Below, one piece after another: positions 25,247-34,712 of a stretch of 64,000 bases of DNA (the first letter of the stretch is position 1; each line of letters begins with the position of its first letter). Origin of the DNA: Larsenimonas salina (GTDB lineage: Bacteria > Pseudomonadota > Gammaproteobacteria > Pseudomonadales > Halomonadaceae); NCBI RefSeq assembly GCF_023736155.1, contig NZ_JAMLJJ010000003.1, forward strand, positions 248,001-312,000, given 5' to 3'. Under the pieces are notes generated by a model that worked only from the letters and a program-made list of their open reading frames with translations, was not told where the DNA came from and did not search any database. A program made the translations under genes and the position numbers.

Positions 25247-26827
25247 TCACAGCGACTGCAGCCAGAATAGAAACACGATCCAGCCGAAGAAATAGAGGAT
25301 CAGGGCGATGATCCAGCCGCGTACCGAGGGTGTCGTGGCGGCGTCCTTCTCGGGGCGGCGGGCAAACGTCAGCCCCTTAATCTGTGACACCGACGGGCGC
25401 CCGCCGGTGCAGCGGCTGACAAGGTGCCCGGCCACAACCACCACGACCACGCCGACGAGGTTGTAGTAAAGCCAGGACATCTCGACGACGCTCGTTAGAC
25501 TCCAGACCACCACCACCCCGATCACCAGTCCGAAAAACGCCCCGGAGGCATTGACGCGGCGGCTCAGGATCGCCAGCCAGAACGCCCCGAGCAGCACGCC
25601 GTTGAAGTACGAACCCACCTTGTTGACCGCCTCGATCACCGGCCCCAGGTTGTCTGCAAAGAACGCAAAGCAGGTGGCAAACACGCCCCAGAGCACCGTG
25701 GCCCAACGCGAGGCCGCGAGGTAGTGCGCGCTGGAGGCGTCTTTCTTGATGAAGCGCTGGTAGATGTCTCTGACCGAGACCGCCGAGAGTGAGTTGAGCG
25801 CCGAGTCGAGACTCGACATCGCCGCGGCGAATACACCGGCCACCACCAGCCCGGAAATGCCCGGCGGCAACTCGGTGACCACGAACCGGGGAAACAGCTC
25901 ATTGGGGTTATCGACATTCGGGGCGCCTGTGTGGGCGTAGAACGCGTAGAGCATGATGCCGATGAACAGAAACAGCATCATCTGCGGCACCAACAGAAAA
26001 CCGCCGAGAATGAGTGAGCGTTTGCTCTCATGTTCGGAGCGGCTTGTGAGCACGCGCTGAATCTGGCTTTGATCGGCGCCGAAATACGCCACGTGCAGGA
26101 AGAACCCACCCACGACACCAGCCCACAGGCTATAGGTGGCCGATGGCGCCGTGTCGAGGTTGATCGGGTGCAGCATGTCGTTATCGCGGGCGACACTGAT
26201 CACCTCGCTCCAGCCGCCGGGCAGGGCATCGAGCATCACGACCATACTGAGGCCAGCCCCGAGCCACAGCACCAGCATCTGCATCACATCGGTCCAGATG
26301 ACGGCGCTGATACCGCCAAGTACCGTGTAGCTGACCGCGATGACCGCCATCAGGAGAATGGTCCAGTTGACTGGCCAACCGGTTACCACCGACAGCACCA
26401 GCGCCGGGGCGTAGAGTACGATGCCGGTGGCAAGCCCACGGGCCAGCAGGAACAGACACGCCGCCAATACACGGGCCCGTACATCGAACCGACGCTCGAG
26501 AAATTCATAGACGGTGTAGACGCCGCTTCGATAAAACATCGGCACCAGAAACGCGATCAGAAACCCGATCGCAAGCGGGGCGTTCACAAACGTGATCAGC
26601 CGCTCGAGCCCGCCCTCATACCCCCAGCCCGGCGCACCGATGAAGGTAATGGCACTGGCCTGGGTCGCCATCACCGAGAGCCCTACTGCCCACCAGGGGA
26701 GCTTGCGGCCGCCCAGAAAGTAATCTTCGGTCGATCCCTGCTTACGGCCTACCCAGGCCCCGACTGCCGCAGTCAGAGCGATGTAGGCCACCAGCACCAG
26801 CGTGTCCCAGATCGTGAAATGACTCAT
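25247..26827 (-). CDS. Sodium:solute symporter (SSS family)
   Basis: This 526-residue protein has about thirteen transmembrane segments. The family motif is seen in the conserved STEDYFLGGRKLPWWAVGLS and in GLVVAGVFAAAMSSLDSALN, the stretch that carries sodium-binding serines. These transporters move sugars, amino acids, acetate or osmolytes with sodium. The substrate is not assignable from sequence alone; sequence similarity to sugar-type SSS permeases is my best guess. AGGGGGCAGC precedes the ATG. The gene is single, with 164 bp upstream of rluF's start and 291 bp before the next gene at 27119. Confidence 0.88.
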   Translation of the reverse strand: MSHFTIWDTLVLVAYIALTAAVGAWVGRKQGSTEDYFLGGRKLPWWAVGLSVMATQASAITFIGAPGWGYEGGLERLITFVNAPLAIGFLIAFLVPMFYRSGVYTVYEFLERRFDVRARVLAACLFLLARGLATGIVLYAPALVLSVVTGWPVNWTILLMAVIAVSYTVLGGISAVIWTDVMQMLVLWLGAGLSMVVMLDALPGGWSEVISVARDNDMLHPINLDTAPSATYSLWAGVVGGFFLHVAYFGADQSQIQRVLTSRSEHESKRSLILGGFLLVPQMMLFLFIGIMLYAFYAHTGAPNVDNPNELFPRFVVTELPPGISGLVVAGVFAAAMSSLDSALNSLSAVSVRDIYQRFIKKDASSAHYLAASRWATVLWGVFATCFAFFADNLGPVIEAVNKVGSYFNGVLLGAFWLAILSRRVNASGAFFGLVIGVVVVWSLTSVVEMSWLYYNLVGVVVVVVAGHLVSRCTGGRPSVSQIKGLTFARRPEKDAATTPSVRGWIIALILYFFGWIVFLFWLQSL

Positions 26828-27118
26828 GCTGCCCCCTGTCCATCACCGCGCGGTTGTTGTTATGTGCATCGCGCCTCTTGGTACCGGCTCGTCTCGAGTG
26901 CGCTAGCCGATGACGCTGTTCAAACGTCCCGGTTCACATGACCCTGTTTACTATAGTTGGCGGTCGAAAAAGGGGTTCGAAAACACCCCCTAAATTAGTA
27001 GAAACCCAAAGCAAGGCCAGCGCGCCATCATCCGGGCAATGCCGTGGCAAAGCCTGTAGCGAGCGCTTACGCTAGGCTCGATAGGCACACCGTTTAGATC
27101 CATCGACAAGAGGCTTAC

Positions 27119-28003
27119 ATGTCACATTCCCACATCACCGTTGCCGTCCTCGGACTTGGCGCCATGGGCCATGCCTTTGCCGCGAATCTCTTGAAAAACG
27201 AGTTCACGCTCCGGCTCTGGAACCGCACACGCGCTAGAGGCGAGGACCTCGAACAACAGGGCGCTACGCTTTGTGATACTCCCGCAGACGCCGTACGCGG
27301 CGCTGACGTGGTGCTCACCATGCTGCCCGACATCGACACGACCCGAGAGGTGATGTTCGACCAGGGCGCGCTTGAGGCCATGCAAAAGGACGCCACGTTC
27401 CTACAGATGGGTACGCTCGGCGTCGAGCCGACCGACGATCTGGTGCAGGCCATCGCCACGCAGCGGCCCGATGTCGTAGTCATCGACGCACCTGTTTCCG
27501 GCACCAAGGCACCGGCCGAAAACGCCCAGGTACTGGTGCTTGCAAGCGGTGAACGCGAACGGGCCCCGCACATCGATGCGGTGTTCGAGGCCATCTCGAA
27601 GGGGGCTCGCTGGCTTGGCGAGGCCGGCGCCGGGGCGCGGATGAAACTGGTGGTTAACGCCTGGCTGATCGAAATGATGCAAGGCATCGCCGAGAGCGCG
27701 CAGCTTGCAAAAACGCTTGGATTTTCGACCGACGATTTCTGGTCCGTGCTCGACGGCGGGCCGCTGGCCGCGCCCTACGTCAAGGCCAAGCTGGACATGA
27801 TCAAGAGTGAAGATTTCGAGGCGCAGATGGCGCTTGAGTGGGGGCTCAAGGATGCGCGACTGGCCCTTGAAGCGGCGGACACCACCCCGATGCCCGGCCT
27901 TCAAGGCATCGAGGCGTTCTGGCGCGAGGCTGATGGTCAGGGCCACGCCAAGGATGACATCGCAAGCATCTACGCCTACATGGACACCCTGAAACGCGGC
28001 TGA
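27119..28003 (+). CDS. NAD(P)-dependent beta-hydroxyacid dehydrogenase (3-hydroxyisobutyrate dehydrogenase family)
   Basis: This 294-residue enzyme begins with the Rossmann motif VAVLGLGAMGHAFAANLLK (residues 8-26), followed by the substrate-binding motif DAPVSGTKAPAENAQ (about 123-137) and the catalytic lysine in GAGARMKLVVNAWLIEMMQ. Members reduce or oxidise 3-hydroxyisobutyrate, tartronate semialdehyde or related beta-hydroxyacids. Which substrate cannot be read. AAGAGG stands 5 nt before the ATG. The gene ends one base before the stop of convergent pyrC', a very tight arrangement with no terminator between. Confidence 0.85.
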   Translation: MSHSHITVAVLGLGAMGHAFAANLLKNEFTLRLWNRTRARGEDLEQQGATLCDTPADAVRGADVVLTMLPDIDTTREVMFDQGALEAMQKDATFLQMGTLGVEPTDDLVQAIATQRPDVVVIDAPVSGTKAPAENAQVLVLASGERERAPHIDAVFEAISKGARWLGEAGAGARMKLVVNAWLIEMMQGIAESAQLAKTLGFSTDDFWSVLDGGPLAAPYVKAKLDMIKSEDFEAQMALEWGLKDARLALEAADTTPMPGLQGIEAFWREADGQGHAKDDIASIYAYMDTLKRG

Positions 28004-28004
28004 G

Positions 28005-29315
28005 TTACAGCACGTGGCGAAGCTTTCCTTCCACAATGGTCGCCACGCAACGCCCGTTCATCGACACGCCGGCAAGCGGCGTGTTGATGCCAACCGATTG
28101 CCACGCGCCTTCGGTTGGCGTCCAGCGATGAATACGATCAAAAATGGCAATATCCGCCGCGCACTCCGCCTCAAGCGTGCCGGCTGCACACCCCAGCACC
28201 CGGGCGGGACCTGCGGTCAGGCTGTCGATCAGTCGCTCAAGCGACAAGACCCCCTCCTCGACCAGCGCCATCCCCATGCTCCAGCAGGTTTCGAGGCTGG
28301 TAATGCCGGGCTGTGATTCGGCAAACGGTGCCAGTTTAGCTGCCGCTTCATGGGGCAGGTGGTCGCTCACGATGGCGTCAATCACCCCAGACTCGACCCC
28401 CGCTCGGAGCGCGTCGCGGTCGTGTGCGCTCCGCAAAGGCGGCTGAAAATGAAAGCGGCTGTCAAACCCTTCCAGCAATTGATCCGTCCAGTGCAGATGC
28501 ATGATGCTGACGTCTGCCGTAACCGGAAGCCCCCGCGCCTTGGCCGCCGCGACGGCCTCAACGCCCTTGGCCGTGGAGAGCCTTGAAAAGTGCGCGCGAA
28601 CGCCGGTCTGCTCGACCAACACCAGCCACTGGGCAAGCGCGATGGTCTCGGCCGCCGCGGGGATACCACTGAGTCCGAGCCGAGCTGCCACCGCGCCATC
28701 GTGCGCGCAGCCACCGGCTGCGAGCGCGGCGTCTTCTGGTTGAATGTGCACGGGAATATCAAAGGTCGCGGCGTAATCAAGACAGCGAAGCGCGACCCGG
28801 GTGTCCGTAATTGGCGCGCGACCGTTGGTCAATGCCGCACATCCGGCGGCCTTGAGGCCGGCCATGTTGGAAAGAAGCTCACCCTCAAGCCCCTTGGTCA
28901 GCGCCCCGAGCGGCAGAATGTGTGGCCCCTCGAGCGCTCGGGCCTTGGTAAGTAGCGTTTGAATCTGCGGCGCGTTATCGAGAATAGGGGCGGTGTCCGG
29001 CCTCGGGCACAGCGTGGTATAGCCCCCCGAAAGCCCTGCACGAGCCTCCGAGGCAAGCGAGCCCTTGTAGCTCGGCCCCGGCTCACGCAGATGCGGCCCA
29101 AGATCGATCAGGCCAGGCGTTATCAGACACCCTTCCAGTGACCAGCTCTGCTCCGGTGTAAACCCCACCGGTGCCTTGCCAAGCGCCTTGATGCGCCCGC
29201 GCTCCACGTGCACGTCGTAGACCCCATTGAGCCCTTGCGCCGTATCCAGTACATGCGCCCCATGCAGGGTATAGCGTTCGGCAAGTTCAGCAGCAGTAAA
29301 CGGGATGCGCGACAT
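28005..29315 (-). CDS. pyrC': Non-catalytic dihydroorotase homologue (PyrC')
   Basis: This 436-residue amidohydrolase-fold protein resembles dihydroorotase but lacks its metal ligands: the usual HxH is GPH in PGLIDLGPHLREPG, MPNT becomes RPDT, and the second-shell HCED-like site reads IQPEDAAL. Only DHLPH looks intact. This matches the inactive PyrC' of Pseudomonas, which pairs with PyrB to hold active aspartate carbamoyltransferase together. Here the gene lies 1.6 kb from pyrB, with an SDR gene between. The ATG at 29315 is preceded by GAGG; a TATACT -10 lies about 35 bp upstream. A real PyrC is expected elsewhere. Confidence 0.85.
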   Translation of the reverse strand: MSRIPFTAAELAERYTLHGAHVLDTAQGLNGVYDVHVERGRIKALGKAPVGFTPEQSWSLEGCLITPGLIDLGPHLREPGPSYKGSLASEARAGLSGGYTTLCPRPDTAPILDNAPQIQTLLTKARALEGPHILPLGALTKGLEGELLSNMAGLKAAGCAALTNGRAPITDTRVALRCLDYAATFDIPVHIQPEDAALAAGGCAHDGAVAARLGLSGIPAAAETIALAQWLVLVEQTGVRAHFSRLSTAKGVEAVAAAKARGLPVTADVSIMHLHWTDQLLEGFDSRFHFQPPLRSAHDRDALRAGVESGVIDAIVSDHLPHEAAAKLAPFAESQPGITSLETCWSMGMALVEEGVLSLERLIDSLTAGPARVLGCAAGTLEAECAADIAIFDRIHRWTPTEGAWQSVGINTPLAGVSMNGRCVATIVEGKLRHVL

Positions 29316-29447
29316 GAAGGCCTCGTTCGGGAAATGAGCGTCGCGCCAGAGTATAGCGCCCTTTGTCAGGGGTAAAAAACGCATGTCCTGCCCGCCTTTT
29401 ACCGCATGGGAAAGACGCATGAAGACGGGCGGCGTAATACGTTCGAT

Positions 29448-29471
29448 CTTATTACGTAACTTATTACATAA
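29448..29471. repeat. Tandem 12-bp repeat upstream of pyrC'
   Basis: CTTATTACGTAA and CTTATTACATAA are adjacent with one mismatch. They lie about 135 bp upstream of the pyrC' start and could be a regulator site. Confidence 0.5.
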
Positions 29472-29897
29472 AACCGTATCACAGAAATATAGATACCAAG
29501 CTAATTAACTAAACGTGCTAAATCGAGAAAATACTGGCAGCAGAAATAACGTGAGACGCTTCTAATTAAATGAATTTTGCGTCAGTGCGGCCATTAAATC
29601 GCCCCGCTGCTTTGAGCGCTTTCACACATACATCTGCAGCCGCGCCCTTCAAACGCAGAAAGCCGCGATTAAAAGCCCCCCATGCAGGCGATGCCGTACA
29701 AACCCCAATACGGCGCACGTATCACCCACGTCGCACAGGCTATCCAAGGCACATACGCAAGCAACGATTCAACATGACGCCTGGCGCCCGTAACGCTCTC
29801 AATAAACAAATATGGACGGAAAAATGGCTTAAAATCGAAAAAATTCAGAGAAAAAAGCATTAACGGTGACACATCCTCAAGGGGAGTCAACCGAAAA

Positions 29898-29921
29898 AAA
29901 GCGCGCTCGAAGGCGCGCTTT
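29898..29921 (-). terminator. Intrinsic terminator of the SDR gene
   Basis: The arms AAAGCGCGC and GCGCGCTTT enclose TCGAAG. Read on the minus strand the hairpin is followed by seven T, matching the end of the SDR gene 25 bp upstream. Confidence 0.85.
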
Positions 29922-29946
29922 CAGTGACGCAGGAAGGCGGGAGCGA

Positions 29947-30798
29947 TCAGGTATTGACCACGACCCCGCCATTCAAATGAAGGGTTTGACCGGTCATGTA
30001 GCTGCTGTCCTTACAGGCGAGGTAGACGTAGGCCGGCCCCATTTCTGAGGGTTGTCCGGCGCGGTTCATCGGCACCTGACCGCCGAACTGCGCCACTTTC
30101 TCCTCATCCATGGTTGCCGGGATCAACGGCGTCCACACCGGGCCAGGGGCAACCGCATTGAAGCGAATGCCACGCCCCACCAGATTGATTGCCATCGAGC
30201 GCATGAACGCCTGAATGGCGCCCTTGGTGGTGGAGTAATCGATCAGGGTATCGTTGCCCTTGAAGGCGTTGATCGACGAGGAGGAAATGATGCTGTCACC
30301 GTCCCCCAGATGCGCCAGAGCCGCCTTGACGACATAAAACTGGCTCAGAATGTTGGTATCGAAGGTGCGGCGAATCTGCTCTTCCGACAGCGCCTCCAAC
30401 CCCTCGACATCGTGCTGCTCGGCCGCGTTATTGACCAGAACGTTTAACCCGCCGAGGGCCTTGACGCTTTCCTCGACCAGCGAATGACAGAACGCTGCCT
30501 CACCAAGATCCCCTTTAAACGCCACGAACTGGCGTCCTTCGGCCTCGACCAGTTTGCGGGTCTCTTCGGCGTCGGCGTCTTCACAGAGATACGAGATCGC
30601 GACGTCAGCGCCTTCACGGGCAAAGTGCACGGCCACCGCGCGGCCAATGCCACTGTCGCCGCCGGTAATCAGAGCCTTCTTGCCCTTGAGCTTTTTTGAG
30701 CCTTCGTAGTCGTCTCGAATGTACTCGGGTTCCGGCGTCATCTTGTGCTCGTGCCCGGGTTGAGACTGATCCTGCTCGGGAAAGTGTTGATCGGACAT
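29947..30798 (-). CDS. Short-chain dehydrogenase/reductase, YghA/YhxC-like
   Basis: This 283-residue enzyme begins with a hydrophilic leader containing HEHKMTPEPEYIRDDYEGS, typical of the YghA/YhxC subgroup. It then has the cofactor loop ITGGDSGIGRAVAVHFA, the structural NNAA motif (LNVLVNNAAEQ) and the active site S...YSTTKGA in SSSINAFKGNDTLIDYSTTK. Members are stress-induced and their substrates are unclear. The ATG at 30798 follows AAGGAG by 8 nt. It sits between pyrB and pyrC', on the same strand but with its own terminator, so it looks inserted into an older pyrB-pyrC' pair. Confidence 0.88.
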   Translation of the reverse strand: MSDQHFPEQDQSQPGHEHKMTPEPEYIRDDYEGSKKLKGKKALITGGDSGIGRAVAVHFAREGADVAISYLCEDADAEETRKLVEAEGRQFVAFKGDLGEAAFCHSLVEESVKALGGLNVLVNNAAEQHDVEGLEALSEEQIRRTFDTNILSQFYVVKAALAHLGDGDSIISSSSINAFKGNDTLIDYSTTKGAIQAFMRSMAINLVGRGIRFNAVAPGPVWTPLIPATMDEEKVAQFGGQVPMNRAGQPSEMGPAYVYLACKDSSYMTGQTLHLNGGVVVNT

Positions 30799-30881
30799 GC
30801 GGCAAACTCCTTTTGCGCAGCGGATAAGGGCGTATTCCCTTATGTGACCGTAGACACTCACGCCGCGCATGCAAGGAGACC

Positions 30882-30911
30882 GATCGGCGCCGCCTGAAGG
30901 CGACGCCGATC
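30882..30911 (-). repeat. Imperfect hairpin downstream of pyrB
   Basis: GATCGGCG and CGCCGATC form the outer stem and GCCT/AGGC an inner stem. There is no T-run, so termination is doubtful; it may stabilise or slow the pyrB message. Confidence 0.45.
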
Positions 30912-30960
30912 ATGATTAAAGGGAGTGTTCGAAAGGGAGGATGGAAAAGGGGGGTTCGGC

Positions 30961-31953
30961 TCAGGCGGCGTTTTGCTGGGTCTGTCCGCTGACCGCCATC
31001 GACATCACCGCCATGCGCACCGCGATGCCGTTGGTGACCTGATCGAGAATCAGCGAACGCGGGCCATCGGCCACACTCGATTCGATTTCGACGCCGCGGT
31101 TGATCGGCCCCGGATGCATGACGACGGCCTCTGGGTGCGCGTAGGAAAGCGTCTCGCGGGTCAGGCCGTAGTAGCGGTAATACTCGCTTTCAGAGGGCAG
31201 CAGTGCCCCATCCATACGCTCTTTTTGAAGGCGCAGCATGATCACCACATCGACGTCCTCAAGGCCCTTTTTGAGGTCGGTAAAGACCCGTGCGCCCATG
31301 GACTCGATGTCGGTCGGAAGCAGTGTATTCGGCGCAACCACTCGCACTTCACCGGCGCCAAGCGTTTTGAGCGCGTGAATCTGGGAGCGCGCGACCCGCG
31401 AATGGAGAATGTCTCCGACAATGGCGACCTTGAGTGCTTCGAACGCGCCCTTGTGGCGCCGGATCGTCAGCATGTCGAGCATCGCCTGGGTCGGGTGCGC
31501 GTGGCGGCCATCGCCTGCGTTGATGATCGCAACGTTCGGTGTGACTTGGCTTGCAATAAAGTGCGCTGCCCCCGAGTCGCTGTGGCGCACAACAAAGGCA
31601 TCGGCCTGCATCGCCTCCAGATTGAACAGGGTGTCGCGCAGGGTTTCGCCCTTGGACGCGGAGGAGGCGCTGATGTCGAGGTTCAGAACATCTGCCGAGA
31701 GGCGCTTGGCCGCCAGCTCAAACGTGGCCCGTGTGCGGGTCGAGTTTTCGAAAAACAGATTGACCACCGTGCGCCCACGCAAAAGCGGCACCTTCTTGAC
31801 CTGAGCGTCACCGATGCCGCGAAAGTTGTCGGCCGTATCGAGAATCTCGGTCAGAAGCGACTTTGAAAGCCCCTTGATGTCGAGGAAATGGCGCAGGCGC
31901 CCATCGCGGGTGAGCTGCACGTCCTCGGGGGTGGCCGGCGGAAGAATCTGCAT
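30961..31953 (-). CDS. pyrB: Aspartate carbamoyltransferase catalytic subunit
   Basis: This 330-residue enzyme condenses carbamoyl phosphate and aspartate in pyrimidine synthesis. The phosphate-binding [11 protein letters not shown] is at about residues 55-65; HPTQAMLD, the carbamoyl-phosphate motif, and [12 protein letters not shown] follow. It is longer at the N-terminus than the E. coli chain, as in the Pseudomonas type that pairs with PyrC'. It starts one base after the pyrR stop, with GGAG in the end of pyrR, so the two are translationally coupled. The operon order gshB-yqgE-ruvX-pyrR-pyrB is classic. Confidence 0.95.
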   Translation of the reverse strand: MQILPPATPEDVQLTRDGRLRHFLDIKGLSKSLLTEILDTADNFRGIGDAQVKKVPLLRGRTVVNLFFENSTRTRATFELAAKRLSADVLNLDISASSASKGETLRDTLFNLEAMQADAFVVRHSDSGAAHFIASQVTPNVAIINAGDGRHAHPTQAMLDMLTIRRHKGAFEALKVAIVGDILHSRVARSQIHALKTLGAGEVRVVAPNTLLPTDIESMGARVFTDLKKGLEDVDVVIMLRLQKERMDGALLPSESEYYRYYGLTRETLSYAHPEAVVMHPGPINRGVEIESSVADGPRSLILDQVTNGIAVRMAVMSMAVSGQTQQNAA

Positions 31954-31954
31954 G

Positions 31955-32452
31955 TCAGGACTCCTTGAGCGAAAGGGACAAAGGGTCGGGGCCGTTGAGC
32001 TTGACCCGCTGCCCCATTGGCAGGGTCAACCGCTCGCCGACCAGATCGGGCTGAATCGGAAGCTCGCGTCCGGGCAGGTCAATCAGTGCGGCAAGCGTGA
32101 TGCGCTCAGGCCGCCCGAAATCGAAGAGCTCGTTCATGGCCGCTCGAATGGTCCGTCCAGACATCACGACATCATCGATCAAGAGCACGTGAGCGCCCTC
32201 GATCTCAAACGGCAGCTCCGTACTTCGACGCGTAGCCGGCAGGCCCTGACGGTCGAAATCATCGCGCCAGAAACCGATGTCCAGCGTGCCGATCGGCCCA
32301 TCGAGCCCGAGCCGCTCGGCCAGCGCCTGAGCGACCCAGACACCTCCGGTATGAAGACCAACCAGAGTCGGGGGCGTTGGCGCCTCATCAAGGTGAGCGC
32401 GGGTGGCGGCCGCCAAACGGTCCAGGAGCGCCGGTACGGAAGGTAGGGTCAT
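31955..32452 (-). CDS. pyrR: PyrR: uracil phosphoribosyltransferase-like pyrimidine regulator
   Basis: This 165-residue protein has a type I phosphoribosyltransferase fold with PRPP-binding [18 protein letters not shown] at about 92-110. In Bacillus PyrR binds pyr mRNA as an attenuator; in proteobacteria a role in regulation is likely but its RNA-binding is less established. The start ATG overlaps the TGA of ruvX as ATGA. No obvious anti-antiterminator was found in the gap, so mode of control is open. Confidence 0.92.
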   Translation of the reverse strand: MTLPSVPALLDRLAAATRAHLDEAPTPPTLVGLHTGGVWVAQALAERLGLDGPIGTLDIGFWRDDFDRQGLPATRRSTELPFEIEGAHVLLIDDVVMSGRTIRAAMNELFDFGRPERITLAALIDLPGRELPIQPDLVGERLTLPMGQRVKLNGPDPLSLSLKES

Positions 32453-32907
32453 CGTTCGATCTCCGAAAGCAGTGCGCCGATCACGTCGTCGCGCTGGAAA
32501 AAACCGGCCAGAATCAGCTGGGCCGCCAGCCCATCCACGCCGTGCTCGCGGTAATTGCCCTTGTGTCCACGCTCGTGGGCAATGGCCTTGGCCTCGCGGG
32601 TCGTGCCGCGCTCATCGACCATTTCAAACGGCTTGCCGTAGCGACCGTAAAGCCGCTTGGCGAACTTTCGCGCCCTGAGGCTCATTTCCGACTCGCTGTC
32701 ATCCATATTGAGCGGCAGACCCACCACGAACAGATCCGGCTGCCACTCCTCGATCAGACGCGTGACCACGTTCCAGTCTGGAATACCGTCACGCGCCGTC
32801 AGGGGCTCGAGCGCCGTGGTGGTGCCAAGCATTTCCTGCCCGACCGCCACGCCGATGCGCCGTGAGCCGAAATCGAACGCGAGTACCAGCCGCTGCCCGG
32901 CGCTCAT
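32449..32907 (-). CDS. ruvX: Holliday junction resolvase-like RuvX (YqgF)
   Basis: This 152-residue RNase H-fold protein has the motif LAFDFGSRRIGVAVGQ at residues 8-23, bearing the catalytic aspartate, and a later conserved FVVGLPLNMD and VDERGTT. YqgF/RuvX is essential in E. coli and is linked to 16S rRNA 5' end maturation and to DNA junction processing. I take the ATG at 32907; a TTG three codons upstream is a possible alternative. It sits in the gshB-yqgE-ruvX-pyrR-pyrB chain with 33 bp after yqgE. Confidence 0.92.
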   Translation of the reverse strand: MSAGQRLVLAFDFGSRRIGVAVGQEMLGTTTALEPLTARDGIPDWNVVTRLIEEWQPDLFVVGLPLNMDDSESEMSLRARKFAKRLYGRYGKPFEMVDERGTTREAKAIAHERGHKGNYREHGVDGLAAQLILAGFFQRDDVIGALLSEIER

Positions 32908-32940
32908 GGCCGACAACGCCCGGCCGCATGTCGCATCGGA

Positions 32941-33498
32941 TCAGCCATGGCCGGCCTCACGCGACAAAAGATGCAGGTCAACGCCCAGATGGCGCGCAGC
33001 ACTGTCCAGACGCGCCTCGGGCGGGGTATTAAAGAGAATTTCAGCCGTCGCCTCGACCGTGAGCCAGGTGTTGTCCTTGAGCTCCTTGGCCAGTTGATCG
33101 GACTCCCAGCCCGCACAGCCAAGACAGATCAGCATCTCGTCCGGGCCGTGGTTGTCGGCCAGGGCGTGAAGAATGTCCATCGAGGTGGTAAGTGCGATGT
33201 CTGGCGTGACCTGCAGGCTCGAATCCCAATCGGCGGCCTGACCGCGATGGAGAATAAAGCCTCGGTCCTTGTGGACCGGGCCGCCATAGAGCACCGTTTC
33301 ATCCTTGTGACGGGAATGGGACCCATCGATCTCAAGCTGCTCGAGCAGCCCAGCGAGGGTCAGCGCGAGCGGTTGGTTGATGATCAGACCCAGCGTGCCC
33401 TTGTCGTCGTGGTCGCAGAGGTAGCTGATCGTACCGGCAAAGTGGCCATCATCGAGGTGAGGCATTGCCAGCAAAAAGTGATCTTGCAAGCCGTTCAT
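32941..33498 (-). CDS. yqgE: UPF0301 protein YqgE/AlgH
   Basis: This 185-residue protein carries the family opening LQDHFLLAMPHLDDGHFAGT and the central FLGCAGWESDQL-like motif (CLGCAGWESDQLAKEL). Function is unknown; in Pseudomonas its homologue AlgH was named for alginate regulation. GGGAGG lies only 3 nt before the ATG at 33498, a slightly short spacing. An upstream ATG at 33513 would give five extra residues without a ribosome site. It is encoded between gshB and ruvX as in related genomes. Confidence 0.9.
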   Translation of the reverse strand: MNGLQDHFLLAMPHLDDGHFAGTISYLCDHDDKGTLGLIINQPLALTLAGLLEQLEIDGSHSRHKDETVLYGGPVHKDRGFILHRGQAADWDSSLQVTPDIALTTSMDILHALADNHGPDEMLICLGCAGWESDQLAKELKDNTWLTVEATAEILFNTPPEARLDSAARHLGVDLHLLSREAGHG

Positions 33499-33591
33499 GA
33501 GCCTCCCGTACATCGTTCGCAGCGACGGCCGCCAGGAAGCGGCCGTCTGTAAATGAATGCGTAGCAGTGTAACACTTGATTCGGGATGTGC

Positions 33592-34554
33592 TCAGGCCTG
33601 CTGGAGGCGGCGCTCGATGGCGTCCATCAGAAGCGCTGGAATGTCGGTGCCTTTCTGGGCATCGATTTCCCGCACGCAGGTCGGGCTGGTGACGTTGATT
33701 TCAGTGATGTAATCACCGATGACATCGAGCCCGACAAACATCAGGCCAAGCGACTTGATGACGGGTTTGACCTGCTCGACCAGCCAGTAGTCACGGTCGG
33801 TCAGTTCGCGGGCAACCCCCCGGCCACCGGCCGCCAGATTGCCTCGCACTTCACCCGCGCTTGGAATGCGTGCAAGCCCATAGGGCACCGGCTCGCCGTC
33901 CACCAGCAGGATGCGGGTATCGCCCTGGGAAATTTCCGGGATGTAGCGCTGAGCCATGATCTGGCGCTGGCCGCGAAGGGTCAGCTGCTCGATCACTGCG
34001 CCCAGATTGCGCCCTTCGGGGCCGACGTGGAAAATTCCCGAGCCGCCCATGCCATCCAGCGGCTTGAAGATGGTGTCGCCCTGTTCTGCGTGAAATGCGC
34101 GCAGCACGTGATCCTCACAGGCCACCACGGTCGGCACCAGGCACTGCGTAAACTGCTGAGCGAAGAGCTTTTCGTTGCAGGTCAAAAGCGCCTGAGTCGG
34201 GTTGACCACCAATACGCCCTCGCGCTCGGCAAAGCCAAGCAGGTGCGTTGCGTTGATGAACTCGTGGTCGACCGGCGGGTCCTTTCGCATCAGAACCACA
34301 TCAAGCTCGGCTAGGGGGCGCGCTTCGAACTCGCCAAGTTCGAACCAGTGGTTAGCGTCCTCGAACACGTCGAGCGGCGCCATGGTGGCCATGGCCACGC
34401 CCTGGTTCAGAAACAGGTGTTTCTGCTCCATGTAGTAGAGGTTCCAGCCACGCTTGCGGGCCGCCCAGAGCAGGGCAAGGGAAGTGTCTTTCTTGTAGGC
34501 GATGTCAGCGATCGGATCCATCACGATGCCGATATTCAATGCACGTTCAGCCAT
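33592..34554 (-). CDS. gshB: Glutathione synthase
   Basis: This 320-residue ATP-grasp enzyme joins gamma-glutamylcysteine and glycine, giving glutathione. The N-terminal motif NIGIVMDPIADIAYKKDTSL is conserved; the ATP-grasp part shows FKPLDGMGGSGIFHV and, near the C-terminus, NVTSPTCVREID. Length matches E. coli GshB (316). The ATG at 34554 is chosen from alignment by memory with the family's N-terminus; its ribosome site is weak. It lies after rsmE (158 bp) and upstream of yqgE (93 bp). Confidence 0.95.
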   Translation of the reverse strand: MAERALNIGIVMDPIADIAYKKDTSLALLWAARKRGWNLYYMEQKHLFLNQGVAMATMAPLDVFEDANHWFELGEFEARPLAELDVVLMRKDPPVDHEFINATHLLGFAEREGVLVVNPTQALLTCNEKLFAQQFTQCLVPTVVACEDHVLRAFHAEQGDTIFKPLDGMGGSGIFHVGPEGRNLGAVIEQLTLRGQRQIMAQRYIPEISQGDTRILLVDGEPVPYGLARIPSAGEVRGNLAAGGRGVARELTDRDYWLVEQVKPVIKSLGLMFVGLDVIGDYITEINVTSPTCVREIDAQKGTDIPALLMDAIERRLQQA

Positions 34555-34712
34555 GGAGCGGTCTCGATATCCTGTCGATTCATGCAAAAAACGGGCGCAG
34601 GCCCGTTTCTCTTGATGCTCGTAGTATGCGACATGGTCTGACGCGATACCATGACCGATCGGTGCAAACACCGTCGCAGAAAGGTCGCAGCTCGTTGAAT
34701 GAGCCGACCGAT

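Larger units (their letters stand above)
29316..29946. other. Low-GC 631-bp gap within the split pyrB-pyrC' locus
   Basis: The stretch is visibly AT-rich from about 29430 to 29890. It holds a tandem 12-bp repeat at 29448, a TATACT -10 for pyrC' (minus, at 29350-29355) and the terminator at 29898. An open frame at 29570-29863 lacks a ribosome site and any familiar motif. No gene is supported. Confidence 0.5.

Noticed and set aside
29570-29863. 97-residue open frame in the low-GC gap
   Set aside because: It has no ribosome site, a random-looking basic composition and no motif. It is not called.
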